Positions 47,461 to 56,693 of a DNA stretch of 64,000 bases are shown here, in pieces (position 1 is the stretch's first letter; the number at the start of each line of letters is the position of its first letter). The translations under genes and the position numbers were made by a program. The DNA comes from Corinectria fuckeliana. Its lineage: Eukaryota > Ascomycota > Sordariomycetes > Hypocreales > Nectriaceae. The notes below the pieces were generated by a model. The model was not told the DNA's origin. It was given only the letters and a program-made list of their open reading frames with translations, and ran no database searches. The DNA lies in the NCBI GenBank assembly GCA_019137255.1, contig WPDH01000008.1, positions 1 through 64,000 of the forward strand, written 5' to 3'.

Positions 47461-49392
47461 TCAATTGGCAAAGGCCTTCTGTCCCGTCAAGACAGTCCCC
47501 AGAACTCCCTGGTCAGCCAGCTCGTTGATCAGGTTGAACAGAACAAAATCGCAGCCCCTCTTGGCCACGAGGTTGACCGTCACCGGCATGACCTCGTCCT
47601 GGAAGGTGACGTTGCTAAAGTACGACACTTGTCCAATGGGGACCGTGTAGTCCGCGTCGCCAAAGTACGAAGCGGTGGTGGACCCCGCAAGAGGGCCTCG
47701 GGGATCGACAGGGAGCGCAGCGCCGGGGGAGTCGTTGAGATCCGCCTCGCGGAACGAAGGGAGTCCGCCCGTTCCGATGTCGTAGACCATGATGGCCTCG
47801 GAGCAGGATGCATTGGTGGAGAAGAGGGCTTTCTGGTGCCAGAGCGCCGCGTCGCGGGTTCGGTTCGCCATGGCTGCCTTGTATGTGTCGTCGTCGGCCT
47901 TCGCGGTGTGGAAGACCTGGCGGAACGGCTGGTCAATGGGGGGGAAGCCCGGGCTGTACTTGGCTATCAGGGGTTCGGCCGTCTCCTTGATCAAATCGTG
48001 CGTCCACAGAACACTTAGATCGCTGAGGACTTCCAGGAGGGTTCGGCCAAGCACGTCCTCGATGGTCTCGGTCAGGTTGAATTTCTCCACGGTGGCACCC
48101 AGAGCCGAGGACGCATCGTCCAAGAACTTCTGCAGAACCGTCTCCGCGGCAGGGTTCTGCAGCGGCAGATGGTCGACCGGGTAGAGGATGCGCTCGGGAA
48201 ACGTACGAGCGTCGGGGACCGACAGCGCAGGCAAACCGTTCACCGAGGTGTCCTGATGGAGCGACGGATCGTACCATTTCTTGGCAAAGGCGGCCCATTT
48301 GGCGGGATCGCGAGCAAAGACACCGGCGGTGTCGGCGTTGAAGGCGTTGGTGAGGATGTTGTCCATCAGGATCATCCCCTGCGAAGGCCTGTTGCCGTAG
48401 GTGCCGGAGAAGGCGGCCGGCTGGCGGACAGAGAGGCCAGTGTCGGTGCCGATGGCAAAGTCGAGCCAGTCGTAGGCGGCGATGGAGCAGCCAGCCCCAG
48501 ACGAGGAGGCCGAGCAGCTGAGGAAGGTGTCGCCGCGGGGACTCCGGGGGTAGAAGGCGTCGTTCCAGTCCCAGGCGTTTGCAGGGGAAGCAAACTGGGC
48601 CGTCTTCTGCTTGCCGACAACGACGCCGCCCAGGTCGATGATGCGCTGGAGAGCCGGCCCTGTTTTGGCAGCGACGCCGTTGACGGCAGTGTATGCCAGG
48701 CTGCCCGCAGTCGTCTGGATCCCCTTCAGGTCGTAGATGTCCTTGACTCCAATGCGCCGACCCGCCAAGGGCCTGTCGTCCTCGGTGCTGTACAGCCTCG
48801 AGGGAACGGGAATCAAGGCGTAGCCCCAGTCGGCTTCGGACTGGTTGTAGGCCTTGTACCCGCCGTTTGACTCGTACGTGCCAGTCACGAAGGTCCTGTA
48901 CGTGTCGACGTACAGCAGCTCAGCTCGGCTAAGCAAGAGCCTGTCGCCGTCCGTGATTGCAAACAAGGGGCACGGAACGAGCGTTGAGTTGCCGCAGGTG
49001 GTCGGTCCGTCGGCACCAGCGTAGATGATGTTTGATCCGAGACCCTCGAGGTAGTCAACGACGGACGCGTCAAGGCCTTTCGGACCGCTTGCGCTGACGA
49101 GGACATCTCCCAGGAAGCTTTCGGTGAAGACGTCGTCTTGTGCAAGGGAACCTTTGATGGCTTGTTTGAGCTCGTCCCCAGTTGTGGTGGCATTGAGAGC
49201 CGAGATGTACGTGACTGGGCCTTGGGAAGGGTCCAACGTACTCGCAGCGGACAAGACCGGATCCGAAGTGACAGCCAAGTACTGGAGGTTGCCACTGCGG
49301 AAGACTTGGTCTTGGAAAAGAGTGCCGTTTAGGGGCGTAAGGGCTATGGCTGCCGTGGGGCAGAGTGCCAAAAGAAAGGTGTTGAGCTTCAT
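47461..49392 (-). CDS. Secreted amidase-signature family protein
   Basis: This hydrolyses an amide to an acid and ammonia; substrate unknown. Single exon. I choose the ATG at 49392 (643 residues) because it opens a clean signal peptide ('MKLNTFLLALCPTAAIALT'). An upstream in-frame ATG at 49443 would bury it behind 17 polar residues. An N-terminal module (~30-195) precedes the amidase-signature core. The catalytic Lys is in 'GVKDIYDLKG' (~217), the cis-Ser is in 'ASSSGAG' (~297) and the nucleophile Ser is in 'GTDTGLSVRQPA' (~321). The usual GGS before the nucleophile is GLS here. Several N-glycosylation sites fit secretion. It is divergent from the flavin oxidase at 52265, with 2.9 kb between the start codons. 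If the two cooperate, this enzyme would take the amide made by the oxidase. The signal peptide is the main objection to that. Confidence 0.88.
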   Translation of the reverse strand: MKLNTFLLALCPTAAIALTPLNGTLFQDQVFRSGNLQYLAVTSDPVLSAASTLDPSQGPVTYISALNATTTGDELKQAIKGSLAQDDVFTESFLGDVLVSASGPKGLDASVVDYLEGLGSNIIYAGADGPTTCGNSTLVPCPLFAITDGDRLLLSRAELLYVDTYRTFVTGTYESNGGYKAYNQSEADWGYALIPVPSRLYSTEDDRPLAGRRIGVKDIYDLKGIQTTAGSLAYTAVNGVAAKTGPALQRIIDLGGVVVGKQKTAQFASPANAWDWNDAFYPRSPRGDTFLSCSASSSGAGCSIAAYDWLDFAIGTDTGLSVRQPAAFSGTYGNRPSQGMILMDNILTNAFNADTAGVFARDPAKWAAFAKKWYDPSLHQDTSVNGLPALSVPDARTFPERILYPVDHLPLQNPAAETVLQKFLDDASSALGATVEKFNLTETIEDVLGRTLLEVLSDLSVLWTHDLIKETAEPLIAKYSPGFPPIDQPFRQVFHTAKADDDTYKAAMANRTRDAALWHQKALFSTNASCSEAIMVYDIGTGGLPSFREADLNDSPGAALPVDPRGPLAGSTTASYFGDADYTVPIGQVSYFSNVTFQDEVMPVTVNLVAKRGCDFVLFNLINELADQGVLGTVLTGQKAFAN

Positions 49393-50888
49393 GGTGGTTA
49401 CAGTCCTGTTGGTTTGGCGGTGCTGTGGTTGATATTGATCCATCTCTAGAGCGACTCGACACGCTTCTTATACATGCTCGTGAGACTCGACGAGTTTCTT
49501 GGTCGTGACATTACGGCACATCCACGACTGATTCTATTTCCCAAGCACTCTGTCATGTTACATTGGAATAAAAGTGACACGCCATAATATCCATAATTGT
49601 CGGACCGGCAGAGATTAGTGTAGCGTCAGTTACTACAGTCCAAGAGTTGAGACGCGGGATTTAAAAATCTTTGATTCTGTCACATTCATCAGCACGTAGG
49701 CTTAGCACTTTGCATCAGCGTAGTGCGTATTACATTCTGCTATGACTGGAAAATGCAACAGATTCTCTAACTCGTTGAGGCAATAATAAGAGGTCTTTGA
49801 AAACACTCACCTAAGGCATCGGGACATGAATCATGTAGGAGAACAGGAACAGGCAAAGGGACTAGGGACCTATGATTTAGGATAACTAGGTTCAAAGTTC
49901 CCGTGGTTGACTTTCTAGATGTCAGGATGGTCTTCGCAGTCTCTTGGGAAGACTGGGGCTTGAGTCAGCCCGTGATGCAGCAGATTCACCGGATACAACT
50001 TCTGCGGTTAGTCTACATCGGTTGACCTGATTGTCGACTGCAATGTCAGTCCATTGACGAGACTGTGAATCCATAGTCACCGTTCTGGGTGCAACGGAGT
50101 TACTATTCGACCGACCCGCTGGTTGATATTTTACTAATAGACAAGGATCTATAGGATTCGTTACGGCTTTTATCCGTCGTCAATTCGTTTGTGGATGAAA
50201 CCTTCCGATATAAGTTAGTATTCATTTTGGCCCTTGGACTGGGGATGCGATAGCCGCGTTACTTGAATCGCTTGCACGCCATCCCGGCCTTGAGGTTGGA
50301 AACTTCATACTATAACATGACACTCTTCCGGTGACATATTGGTCCTTGACCTATATCGTGCCCTCGGAGGCTGACACAATAGGTCTAGTGCACGTCCTCA
50401 GCCCATCGGAACGACAAGCACTGAGGTCTGGGCCCGATCCAGGGTCGTATTCGAAGACTGGCACGACGCAGGAGAATCCATACAGAGCCAGGCTCATTGT
50501 TTCCAAGGCTTGGCGACGACTCTTTGCATCAATCCTCTAGTCAGTCTGGTTGCCTGCTTGTCCGTCCGCAAGGGCACCAACAAGCCAAGCAACTCGACAA
50601 GTGCAGGCGAGAAATTCCAACGGAGCTCGGAGTTGCGCCGAGCTGTCAAGACGGCACTCGGCAGGGGCCGGGCTAATTACAAAGAGCCGACCGGTCGAGA
50701 TGCCCCTTTTCAGTACGGACTAGGCCGGACTGGACATCAAAAGGGTCGCGTTATGCAACTTGGCACCTTGGCAACTCTGATTTGCCTGGAAATAGAGTTC
50801 AGTCTCTTCCTAGACCCATTGTAAACATCCAACCAACGCCGACGAATTATCACGTAGAGTCGCAGGCCAACTCAGCTATCCCTGCCTG

Positions 50889-51075
50889 CTTCACCCTTGA
50901 TCCATGCGGAACGCGGCCCGGCCCGGCTGTCTTCCTTGTGATAATCACCCCTTGCGGCTGGATGCCGGCATGACTTTGACCTAAGGTGAAGCCCTTGACC
51001 CCAGGTGTGCGCCGCCCGGTCTGGCTTCCTTCTGGTGATAATCAAAGAGTTTCGGCTTAATTGCCGGCGTAGTCT
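50889..51075. repeat. Degenerate ~95-bp direct duplication with conserved GATAA core
   Basis: Two adjacent blocks (about 50889-50974 and 50985-51073) align. Each has 'cccttga' near its start, then 'gcccgg', 'cttcctt', 'gtgataatca' and a 'gccggc' end. The GATA-factor core TGATAATCA is one of the best-preserved parts (cores at 50940-50944 and 51037-51041). In fungi GATA sites bind AreA/Nit2-type nitrogen regulators, which would suit amine- and amide-releasing enzymes. That role is inference. Confidence 0.6.
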
Positions 51076-51304
51076 AGCCGCTGGAGGTAGTCAGAGTTGG
51101 TGATGGCGGTGATTGTAAGGCGGTGGCTGTGACGAGCGTACCATGCTAAAATGAACAGAACCCTTGGTTTACAAAACCGTCCTGTACCGTCGGGATTCCT
51201 CGCTTCTCCGAGCATGCCACGGCATAGAGAGTTGTACGCACCGGACATTCGGCAGTTAACACACCCGTACACTTGGTCGCCAGATGGGTCCGTGTGCGCT
51301 GTTG

Positions 51305-51905
51305 GCGAGAGCTTGATCTTGAATCTCGAGAGGAGTCGATAGTCACCTTCCTCATTGAATAGAAAACTGACTCGTTGTAAACTCTATTAGAGCGCTGTTG
51401 GTTCGCGGGTCAAAGTTGCCCCAAGGTTGTGGCTTGTTGGGCAGAAAAGGACCGAGCCTGCAGATACCCAACTATTTGCACAAGAATTCGTACAATGTGA
51501 GGAAACTGATTAAACTCAGAGAGTTGAGAATTACCTTCCTCGGTGAATAAAAGGGTAACTTAGTGTAAACTGTGTTACAGAGGTCCTCTCCCTCGTACAA
51601 TAATTGCCCTACGTTCGTGGCTTTCTGGGTAAAAAAATGACCAAGTTTGCAGACGCGCAACTACCTGTCTGCGAAAGAGTCTGCATAAATCAAGGAAGCT
51701 GGAAAATCCGAGAAAGGCTGATGGTCACATTACTCCATGACGGAATGACTTAATGCAGATGCTATTCAACAACTGCTGCCTCTCGTAAGATAATTGCCCC
51801 ATGATCATGACCTGATGAATAGAAATATGACCAAGTTTGCAAAGACCCAACCATCTGCCGAAGAGTCCGTCCGCATTCAGCGAGAAGCTGGACAACCTGA
51901 GAGGG
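51305..51905. repeat. ~190-bp tandem repeat, about 3.3 diverged units
   Basis: Three landmarks recur at constant spacing. A 'caccttcctcattgaat'-like block occurs at about 51343, 51531 and 51723. A 'ttgccccaaggttgtgg'-like block occurs at about 51415, 51601 and 51791. A 'gaccaagtttgcagac'-like block occurs at about 51450, 51638 and 51828. A partial fourth unit repeats 'gaagagtc...gaagctgg' near 51858-51890. Units are perhaps 60-70% alike by eye, so the expansion is old. The last unit ends about 360 bp upstream of the oxidase start codon. Confidence 0.7.
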
Positions 51906-52264
51906 GAGGAACCAAACGTCCCGCACCGTAGTCTTGTCTGTACTGCAACTCGAGTAGCATTCGGCTTAACCAGCCTATTCGAGATGAGCATGGTCGCGAC
52001 GTTCATTCGAAATAGAGTCGCGGCCGGCGGTAAGCTCGGCCGCTCAACGGCCGCTCTCTTCATGAGAGGGATGTCCAAGGCTAGACGAGATGTCCGTGAT
52101 GTATAAGTATCAGACTAGTGCTCTTACCTTGGACAGAACACCATCACTCTCAGTTGCAACACTCTCAGTGACAATACTTTCAAGCTTAACCCTCAACTAC
52201 ACCCCTTTCAGGGACACCACTTTTCAGAAACTCAAGGAAACTCAACAACCTCGCTCAATCCAAG

Positions 52265-54145
52265 ATGCCTGCCTACAACCGGAACGTAACCTTCACCCCT
52301 ATGAGGCCTGCCAACAAACGAAACCCCGTCTCGGCCACCGAGAAGGCTCCGGGCTCTCAGCTGGTTCGGAGAAAGTCAGCTGCCGACCCTGTCGAGCAGG
52401 ACGTCCGTCCTCAGGCCTGGGTGGACACGCCTCAGCTCGTGTACTCGGCGTGGAACAAAGCTGCGGGCGACATAGACCAGCCGCTGGGCTCTCTTCCCTC
52501 CGACTTCTCCATTGGTCTCGTGGGGGCGGGCATCACCAACGTGGTGCTCGCCTTCAACTTGGCCAAGGCCGGCGCCAACGTCACCTTGATCGAGGCGACC
52601 GAGGCCGTGGGAGGTCGCCTGCGGTCCAAGGCGACGCCCGACGGGGTCAACGTTGCCGAGCTGGGCGCCATGCGCTTCCCCCCTTCGGAGGATCTGCTCT
52701 ACTACTACGCGAAGGCGTTCAACTTCACCTTTATTCAGAACTTTCCCGATCCCGGCAAAGTCCCCACCCTCGTCTTCTACCAGGAGGTGGCCGAGAACTG
52801 GGACGACGAGAGCGTCCCTCCCGAAGGATTCGAGCGGGTCAACAAGGGCTGGGGCAAGCTCATTTCTGCCGGCCTGTCCAAGTCTAACCAGACGTACGTT
52901 GCCCCCGCTGCTCAGCTCCGGGAGTGGCTCGGCGCCACGGACAACGTGACCACGCGCGCCCTCGCAGTCCCGGCGTGGCAGAAGTACCTGGACGAGTTCG
53001 GCGACGACAGCTTCTACACGGCGCTCCAGCGCATCTTCGGCACTCGCCACGAATGGGACGTCCCGGGCGGCGAGGTGTGGACCGACGACGACTTCGAGCG
53101 CTTCGGCACCCTGGGCGTGGGCTCGGGCGGCTTCGGCGCCGTCTACTCGTCCGGGTTCAACTCGGTGTTCCGGCTCATTGTCAACGGCCTCGAGTCGAAC
53201 CAGGCCAGCTTCGCCAAGATCACCAACGACGGCATCAAACCAGCCGGCATCCGCGAGCTCGCAACGGCAATCTGGAACAAGGCCACGGACCTGGGAGTGC
53301 AGACCAAGTTCTCAACCGTCGGCGAAGTCGTCGGCGGCAGCGACGACACTGCCAGCACTCCCTTTGTGACCGTCAGGCAGACTTCTGCCAAGGACTCTAC
53401 CGCCTCCGAGACTGTTGACTACGATTTGGTTATTGTCGGAACCAGCACCCGGGCCATGAACTACGCGTTCGCTCCAGTCTCGGAAACCTCTGGCAACCCG
53501 TTCTTTTCGTCGGAAACCAACAGAGGCATTACCGACCTTCACATGACCTCCTCGTCCAAGCTCTTCGTCCGAACCAAGAAGTTCTGGGAGGGCAAGTCGT
53601 CTGACTTCCCTCGAGTCATCCTGTCCGACACGAACCTGCCGCAGGCCTACACCTTGGACTACGGCCATGAAGACTACGGCATGGTCCTTCTCACCTACGC
53701 CTGGGAGGACCTCTCCGAGCAAATCCTGGCAATCCAGGATCCCCAGGTCCTTCTGGGAATCTTGAAGAAGCAGATCGCCCGAATCATGCGAAACACGGCT
53801 TATCCCGACTACGCCGACAACATCACCCCCGTCACGGATGACGACGTTTATCTCATCCACTGGCCGCTGGATGAATACACGTACGGCGCCTTCTCCCTTG
53901 GATTCCCAGGCCAGGACACGTACATCTCGTCCATGTTCTATGACTACGAGAAGCTCAACCGTACGAGCTCTCGGGTCCTGATCAACAGCGACTGCACCTC
54001 GTTCCTGGGTGGATGGGTGGACGGTGGTCTGCAGCCAGCACACAACTCTCTCTCGGCAATTTTCGAACAGTTTGGGTCGTTGAACTCGGCGGCTGCTTCT
54101 CTGGCGCCTTCTGCCCTCATTGGATCCACGCTGTACCAATACTAG
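52265..54145 (+). CDS. FAD-dependent amino-acid oxidase/monooxygenase, phenylalanine/tryptophan 2-monooxygenase-like
   Basis: A flavin amine oxidase that probably acts on an aromatic or other L-amino acid. In the bacterial relatives (IaaM and Pseudomonas PAO) the product is the amide, by oxidative decarboxylation. Intronless, 626 residues. The Rossmann motif 'IGLVGAGITNVVLAFNLAKA' (~82-101) is followed by 'EATEAVGGRLRSK'. 'AELGAMRFPPSEDLLYYY' and 'FPDPGKVPTLVFY' closely match the arginine-containing substrate block of PAO/IaaM, the strongest clue to the subfamily. A C-terminal FAD-contact motif is 'GWVDGGLQPAHNSL' (~590). There is no signal peptide; the N-terminal ~75 residues are an extension. 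Divergent from the amidase. It could instead be a plain L-amino-acid oxidase yielding a keto acid; sequence alone does not decide. Confidence 0.85.
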   Translation: MPAYNRNVTFTPMRPANKRNPVSATEKAPGSQLVRRKSAADPVEQDVRPQAWVDTPQLVYSAWNKAAGDIDQPLGSLPSDFSIGLVGAGITNVVLAFNLAKAGANVTLIEATEAVGGRLRSKATPDGVNVAELGAMRFPPSEDLLYYYAKAFNFTFIQNFPDPGKVPTLVFYQEVAENWDDESVPPEGFERVNKGWGKLISAGLSKSNQTYVAPAAQLREWLGATDNVTTRALAVPAWQKYLDEFGDDSFYTALQRIFGTRHEWDVPGGEVWTDDDFERFGTLGVGSGGFGAVYSSGFNSVFRLIVNGLESNQASFAKITNDGIKPAGIRELATAIWNKATDLGVQTKFSTVGEVVGGSDDTASTPFVTVRQTSAKDSTASETVDYDLVIVGTSTRAMNYAFAPVSETSGNPFFSSETNRGITDLHMTSSSKLFVRTKKFWEGKSSDFPRVILSDTNLPQAYTLDYGHEDYGMVLLTYAWEDLSEQILAIQDPQVLLGILKKQIARIMRNTAYPDYADNITPVTDDDVYLIHWPLDEYTYGAFSLGFPGQDTYISSMFYDYEKLNRTSSRVLINSDCTSFLGGWVDGGLQPAHNSLSAIFEQFGSLNSAAASLAPSALIGSTLYQY

Positions 54146-54377
54146 ATAGTGTGCTGGTGATCTTCGACTTCCAGGGCATAACGACGGTAGGATCGAGGGC
54201 CAGTCGGGCTGCCTACTCGAGTTGCCGCCTGGCTAGTTAGTTAGAAGTGCAAGCTTTTTGCTTCATTGAATTGACATGCTATTGTTGCCTGATTTTGCGT
54301 AATATATAATAAAAGCAGATCTACAGCCAAGTCATTTAAGTGCTATAAAGCTATCCAACAGCAACATGTTCTTTAGA

Positions 54378-55556
54378 TCATTCGAGCTGCTCTATAGTCG
54401 TCCTCACCATCGTCTCAATCTGCTGCCATCTCCGCCTGAGCAACTCTCGCTGGCTATCCAATCCCACGTCCACCCCATCTACCTTGCGCAACGCCTTCCC
54501 AGCAACGCCCAGAAGATCCTTGAGCACCGTCACCAGCACGTCGTCGACGCCTGCCTGCGACGTGCTGCCGTCGTCCTCGGCGTCAAAGAAGCGCTGCCAC
54601 TGCCGCGGCGTGCAGCACAGCATTCGCAGCGCGACCTGCGTGCGGTGGCAGCCGAGCGTCTGGTCGTCCAGGGTGTACCGGCCCAGGAAGTCGACGCTCC
54701 TGAGGTCGTCGCGCTGCGTCTTGTTCAGGCGGGGCAGGATCACGTCGTCGAGGTGCACCTCGTCCCAGCGGTTGGTGTCGAGGACGAAGCCGTACTCGGC
54801 CAGGAGGAAGTCGTTGGAGTGCGGCCCGTAGGAGAGGTACACCTCCTCGCCCGTGAGGTATGCCCGGTTCGCGACGATGTTGTAGCCCACGGCCGAGTAC
54901 GAGAGCTGGCAGCCCTGGTCGGCGTGGTTGAACAGGTCGGCGGCCGGCATGCACACGAGCCGGTCGGCCTGCGCGTACGTCTTCATCCTCGGCATGCTGT
55001 TGTAGAAGGTTCTGGTGTTGACGAGTACCCAGGAGTACAAGTAGTCCTCCCTCTTCAGGCTGGGGAACGCCTTCAAGACGACGTCGACCTCGCGTCGAAA
55101 CGTCGCCGTCTGCTTTTCCAGGAGGTCCTTGGCTCGCCTGGGAAGCAGGTCTTGAAGCTCCTTGGGCCACATCATGGGCATGCCAGCCTCGAGGTCCTCT
55201 CTGGTCGGGAGGACGGTTCTCCACACTGCGAAGTCGTCGCTCCCGTCCAGCGCAATCTCGGCAGCCAGGACGCCGTGAACCGAGACGCCAGGCAACAGAG
55301 CCTTCGCTATGGCCGTGGGCACCGTGTCTATGGTGCGGACAGACCTGGTTGGCACACTGAGGATGACATCGTTTGCCTACCGTCCATGTTAGAACACAAG
55401 ATTGAATCAACAAGGGGCGCAAGAGATCGTACGTACTCTGACATTGCGAGTCGCGACAACGCCAATACCGCGCCCGGGGAGCACGTGCGGCTCAATCCCA
55501 TTGAACTTGACGCCCTTGGTCTCCGCCCAGGGGAGGAATGCGGCGCTAATGGGCAT
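54378..55556 (-). CDS. SET-domain protein methyltransferase (SETD3/Rubisco-LSMT type)
   Basis: Uses S-adenosylmethionine to methylate lysine or histidine on a nonhistone protein; target unknown. Exons 55556-55437 and 55376-54378. The 60-bp intron (GTACGT...GTAG) restores 'VVATRNVRANDVILSVPTRS'. The product is 372 residues. The start at 55556 ('MPISAAFLPWAETKGVKF') fits the family; an upstream ATG at 55607 would add 17 residues. The split SET domain shows 'LPGRGIGVVATRNV' near the N-terminus, an inserted helical part, then 'CMPAADLFNHADQGC' (the NH motif) and 'GEEVYLSYGPHSNDFLLAEYGF' in two halves around the catalytic Tyr. A Rubisco-LSMT-like helical region ends the protein. The convergent oxidase gene ends 232 bp away. 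Confidence 0.87.
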
Positions 55557-55809
55557 TTTTCTTGTTTGTGCCTGTCTAGAGAATTGAAGCCCAGAGCACA
55601 GCTGCACACGTGGAATGGTGACTCTTACAAGGCATGCTGCGGTCGCTGGTAGATGGAGTTACATCGTACGTGTAGACCCAGCTACCAAGTACTAAGATTC
55701 ACTAAGGTACTCTAGGTTAGCAGCCATAAGAATCACGTGAGGGTAGGTGGTTACGTAACACTCGCCTGGTGGTTCACCAACTTCATATTCACTCTAATTA
55801 ACGTCTTCA

Positions 55810-56100
55810 ATGGAGCAGCGCGTTTGCAATGTCGAAATTGCATCCAAGGTCGGGTTTAACGTTCCGCGCGTGCAGCGAACGGTTCAGGTCGATGATGCTT
55901 CCTGTTGCATGATGGATCGGATTCCTGGAACGACACTGGACATGGATGCGAGGCTTGAAAAGGAGCAGAAAGAACGAGACGAGAATGGAGTGGGAAAGGG
56001 CAAGCAGAATGCGGGGGGGTGGACTCAAATCGGGTGCGTCGTATTGTGCAGCGACACGACGAACTGTTTGATGGGAGCCCAGTTGAGCTTTGCGCACTAG
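55810..56100 (+). pseudogene. Relic of an aminoglycoside-phosphotransferase-like kinase
   Basis: The first ~50 codons read like the N-lobe of fungal APH/choline-kinase-type proteins: 'GFNVPRVQRTVQVDD' followed by 'MMDRIPGTTLDMD'. The usual family text there is a PxVPRV strand and a 'ME/DRIPG' hinge. After that the frame turns into unrelated charged sequence and stops at 56100. No catalytic HGD loop or Mg-binding region follows on this strand. It is therefore a truncated fragment or one exon of a lost gene, not a working kinase. Confidence 0.4.
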
Positions 56101-56693
56101 GTAATACAATCGCAATCGCCCAATCGGGACTTGAACCGGATTCGGGAGGCATGCCGGGGCGGAAGGGAATGGGGATGGGATGAGGATGAAGACAGTGTTG
56201 GGGACGGCGTTTGGGAGCAGCCGATCTCCGGGAAGGCAGCGCGTGGACAACAACGCCGAGGGGACAGCCGGCAGTGGACCCGGGGCTTTTTAGCGTTCGG
56301 GGCGGAGGGAACTAGAGCGGGGCCCGGGGGCCCGGGGCAGACACGAGGCGGTACAGAAGAGGTCGAGTGCAGGAGTCATTCACCCGACATCGGAAGATTC
56401 CTGGACAGAAAGAGACATGAATGAAATTAAACTCAAAGAACGACTGAATACTTATGGCTATCGATAGTAGGCTTCAACTCCATGGGGAAAAGGGGATGAG
56501 CTGTCTTAGATGAACCGAATAGCGACACGACGTCAGCTACATGAAGCCTCCCTAAGGCCGCCCGGGCGGGCAAAGGAGCCAAAGTCCCGCCGGTGCCAGC
56601 AAGGACAGCGGCCAAGAGTGTGGCAGTCAAGAAGACGACCGAGGGAGGCAGCGATCAACCATGGCAACGAGGCAGACCTACCAGGTTGAATGC
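56101..56693. other. Intergenic
   Basis: 3' region of the following minus-strand gene. A weak tRNA T-arm-like string on the minus strand near 56110-56140 does not pair properly and is rejected. Nothing else is seen. Confidence 0.5.

Larger units (their letters stand above)
49393..52264. promoter_or_regulatory. Divergent promoter region of the amidase/oxidase pair
   Basis: A 2.9-kb noncoding region between two divergent start codons. It contains two classes of degenerate tandem repeat, described separately, and several HGATAR sites (for example GATAA at 50940 and 51037, and TTATC at 50847). HGATAR is expected about this often by chance in this length, so only the pair conserved within the duplicated block is noteworthy. 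The last ~130 bp before 52265 are AC/CT-rich ('actctcagttgcaacactctc'), fitting the oxidase leader. No gene is supported. Confidence 0.5.

Noticed and set aside
51305..51905. 190-bp repeats as a CRISPR array
   Set aside because: Units are long, diverged and tandem with no short identical repeats or unique spacers; the organism is a eukaryote.
56105..56145. tRNA gene on the minus strand (T-arm-like 'ggttcaagtccc')
   Set aside because: The five-base stem does not pair and no matching acceptor, D or anticodon arms are visible.
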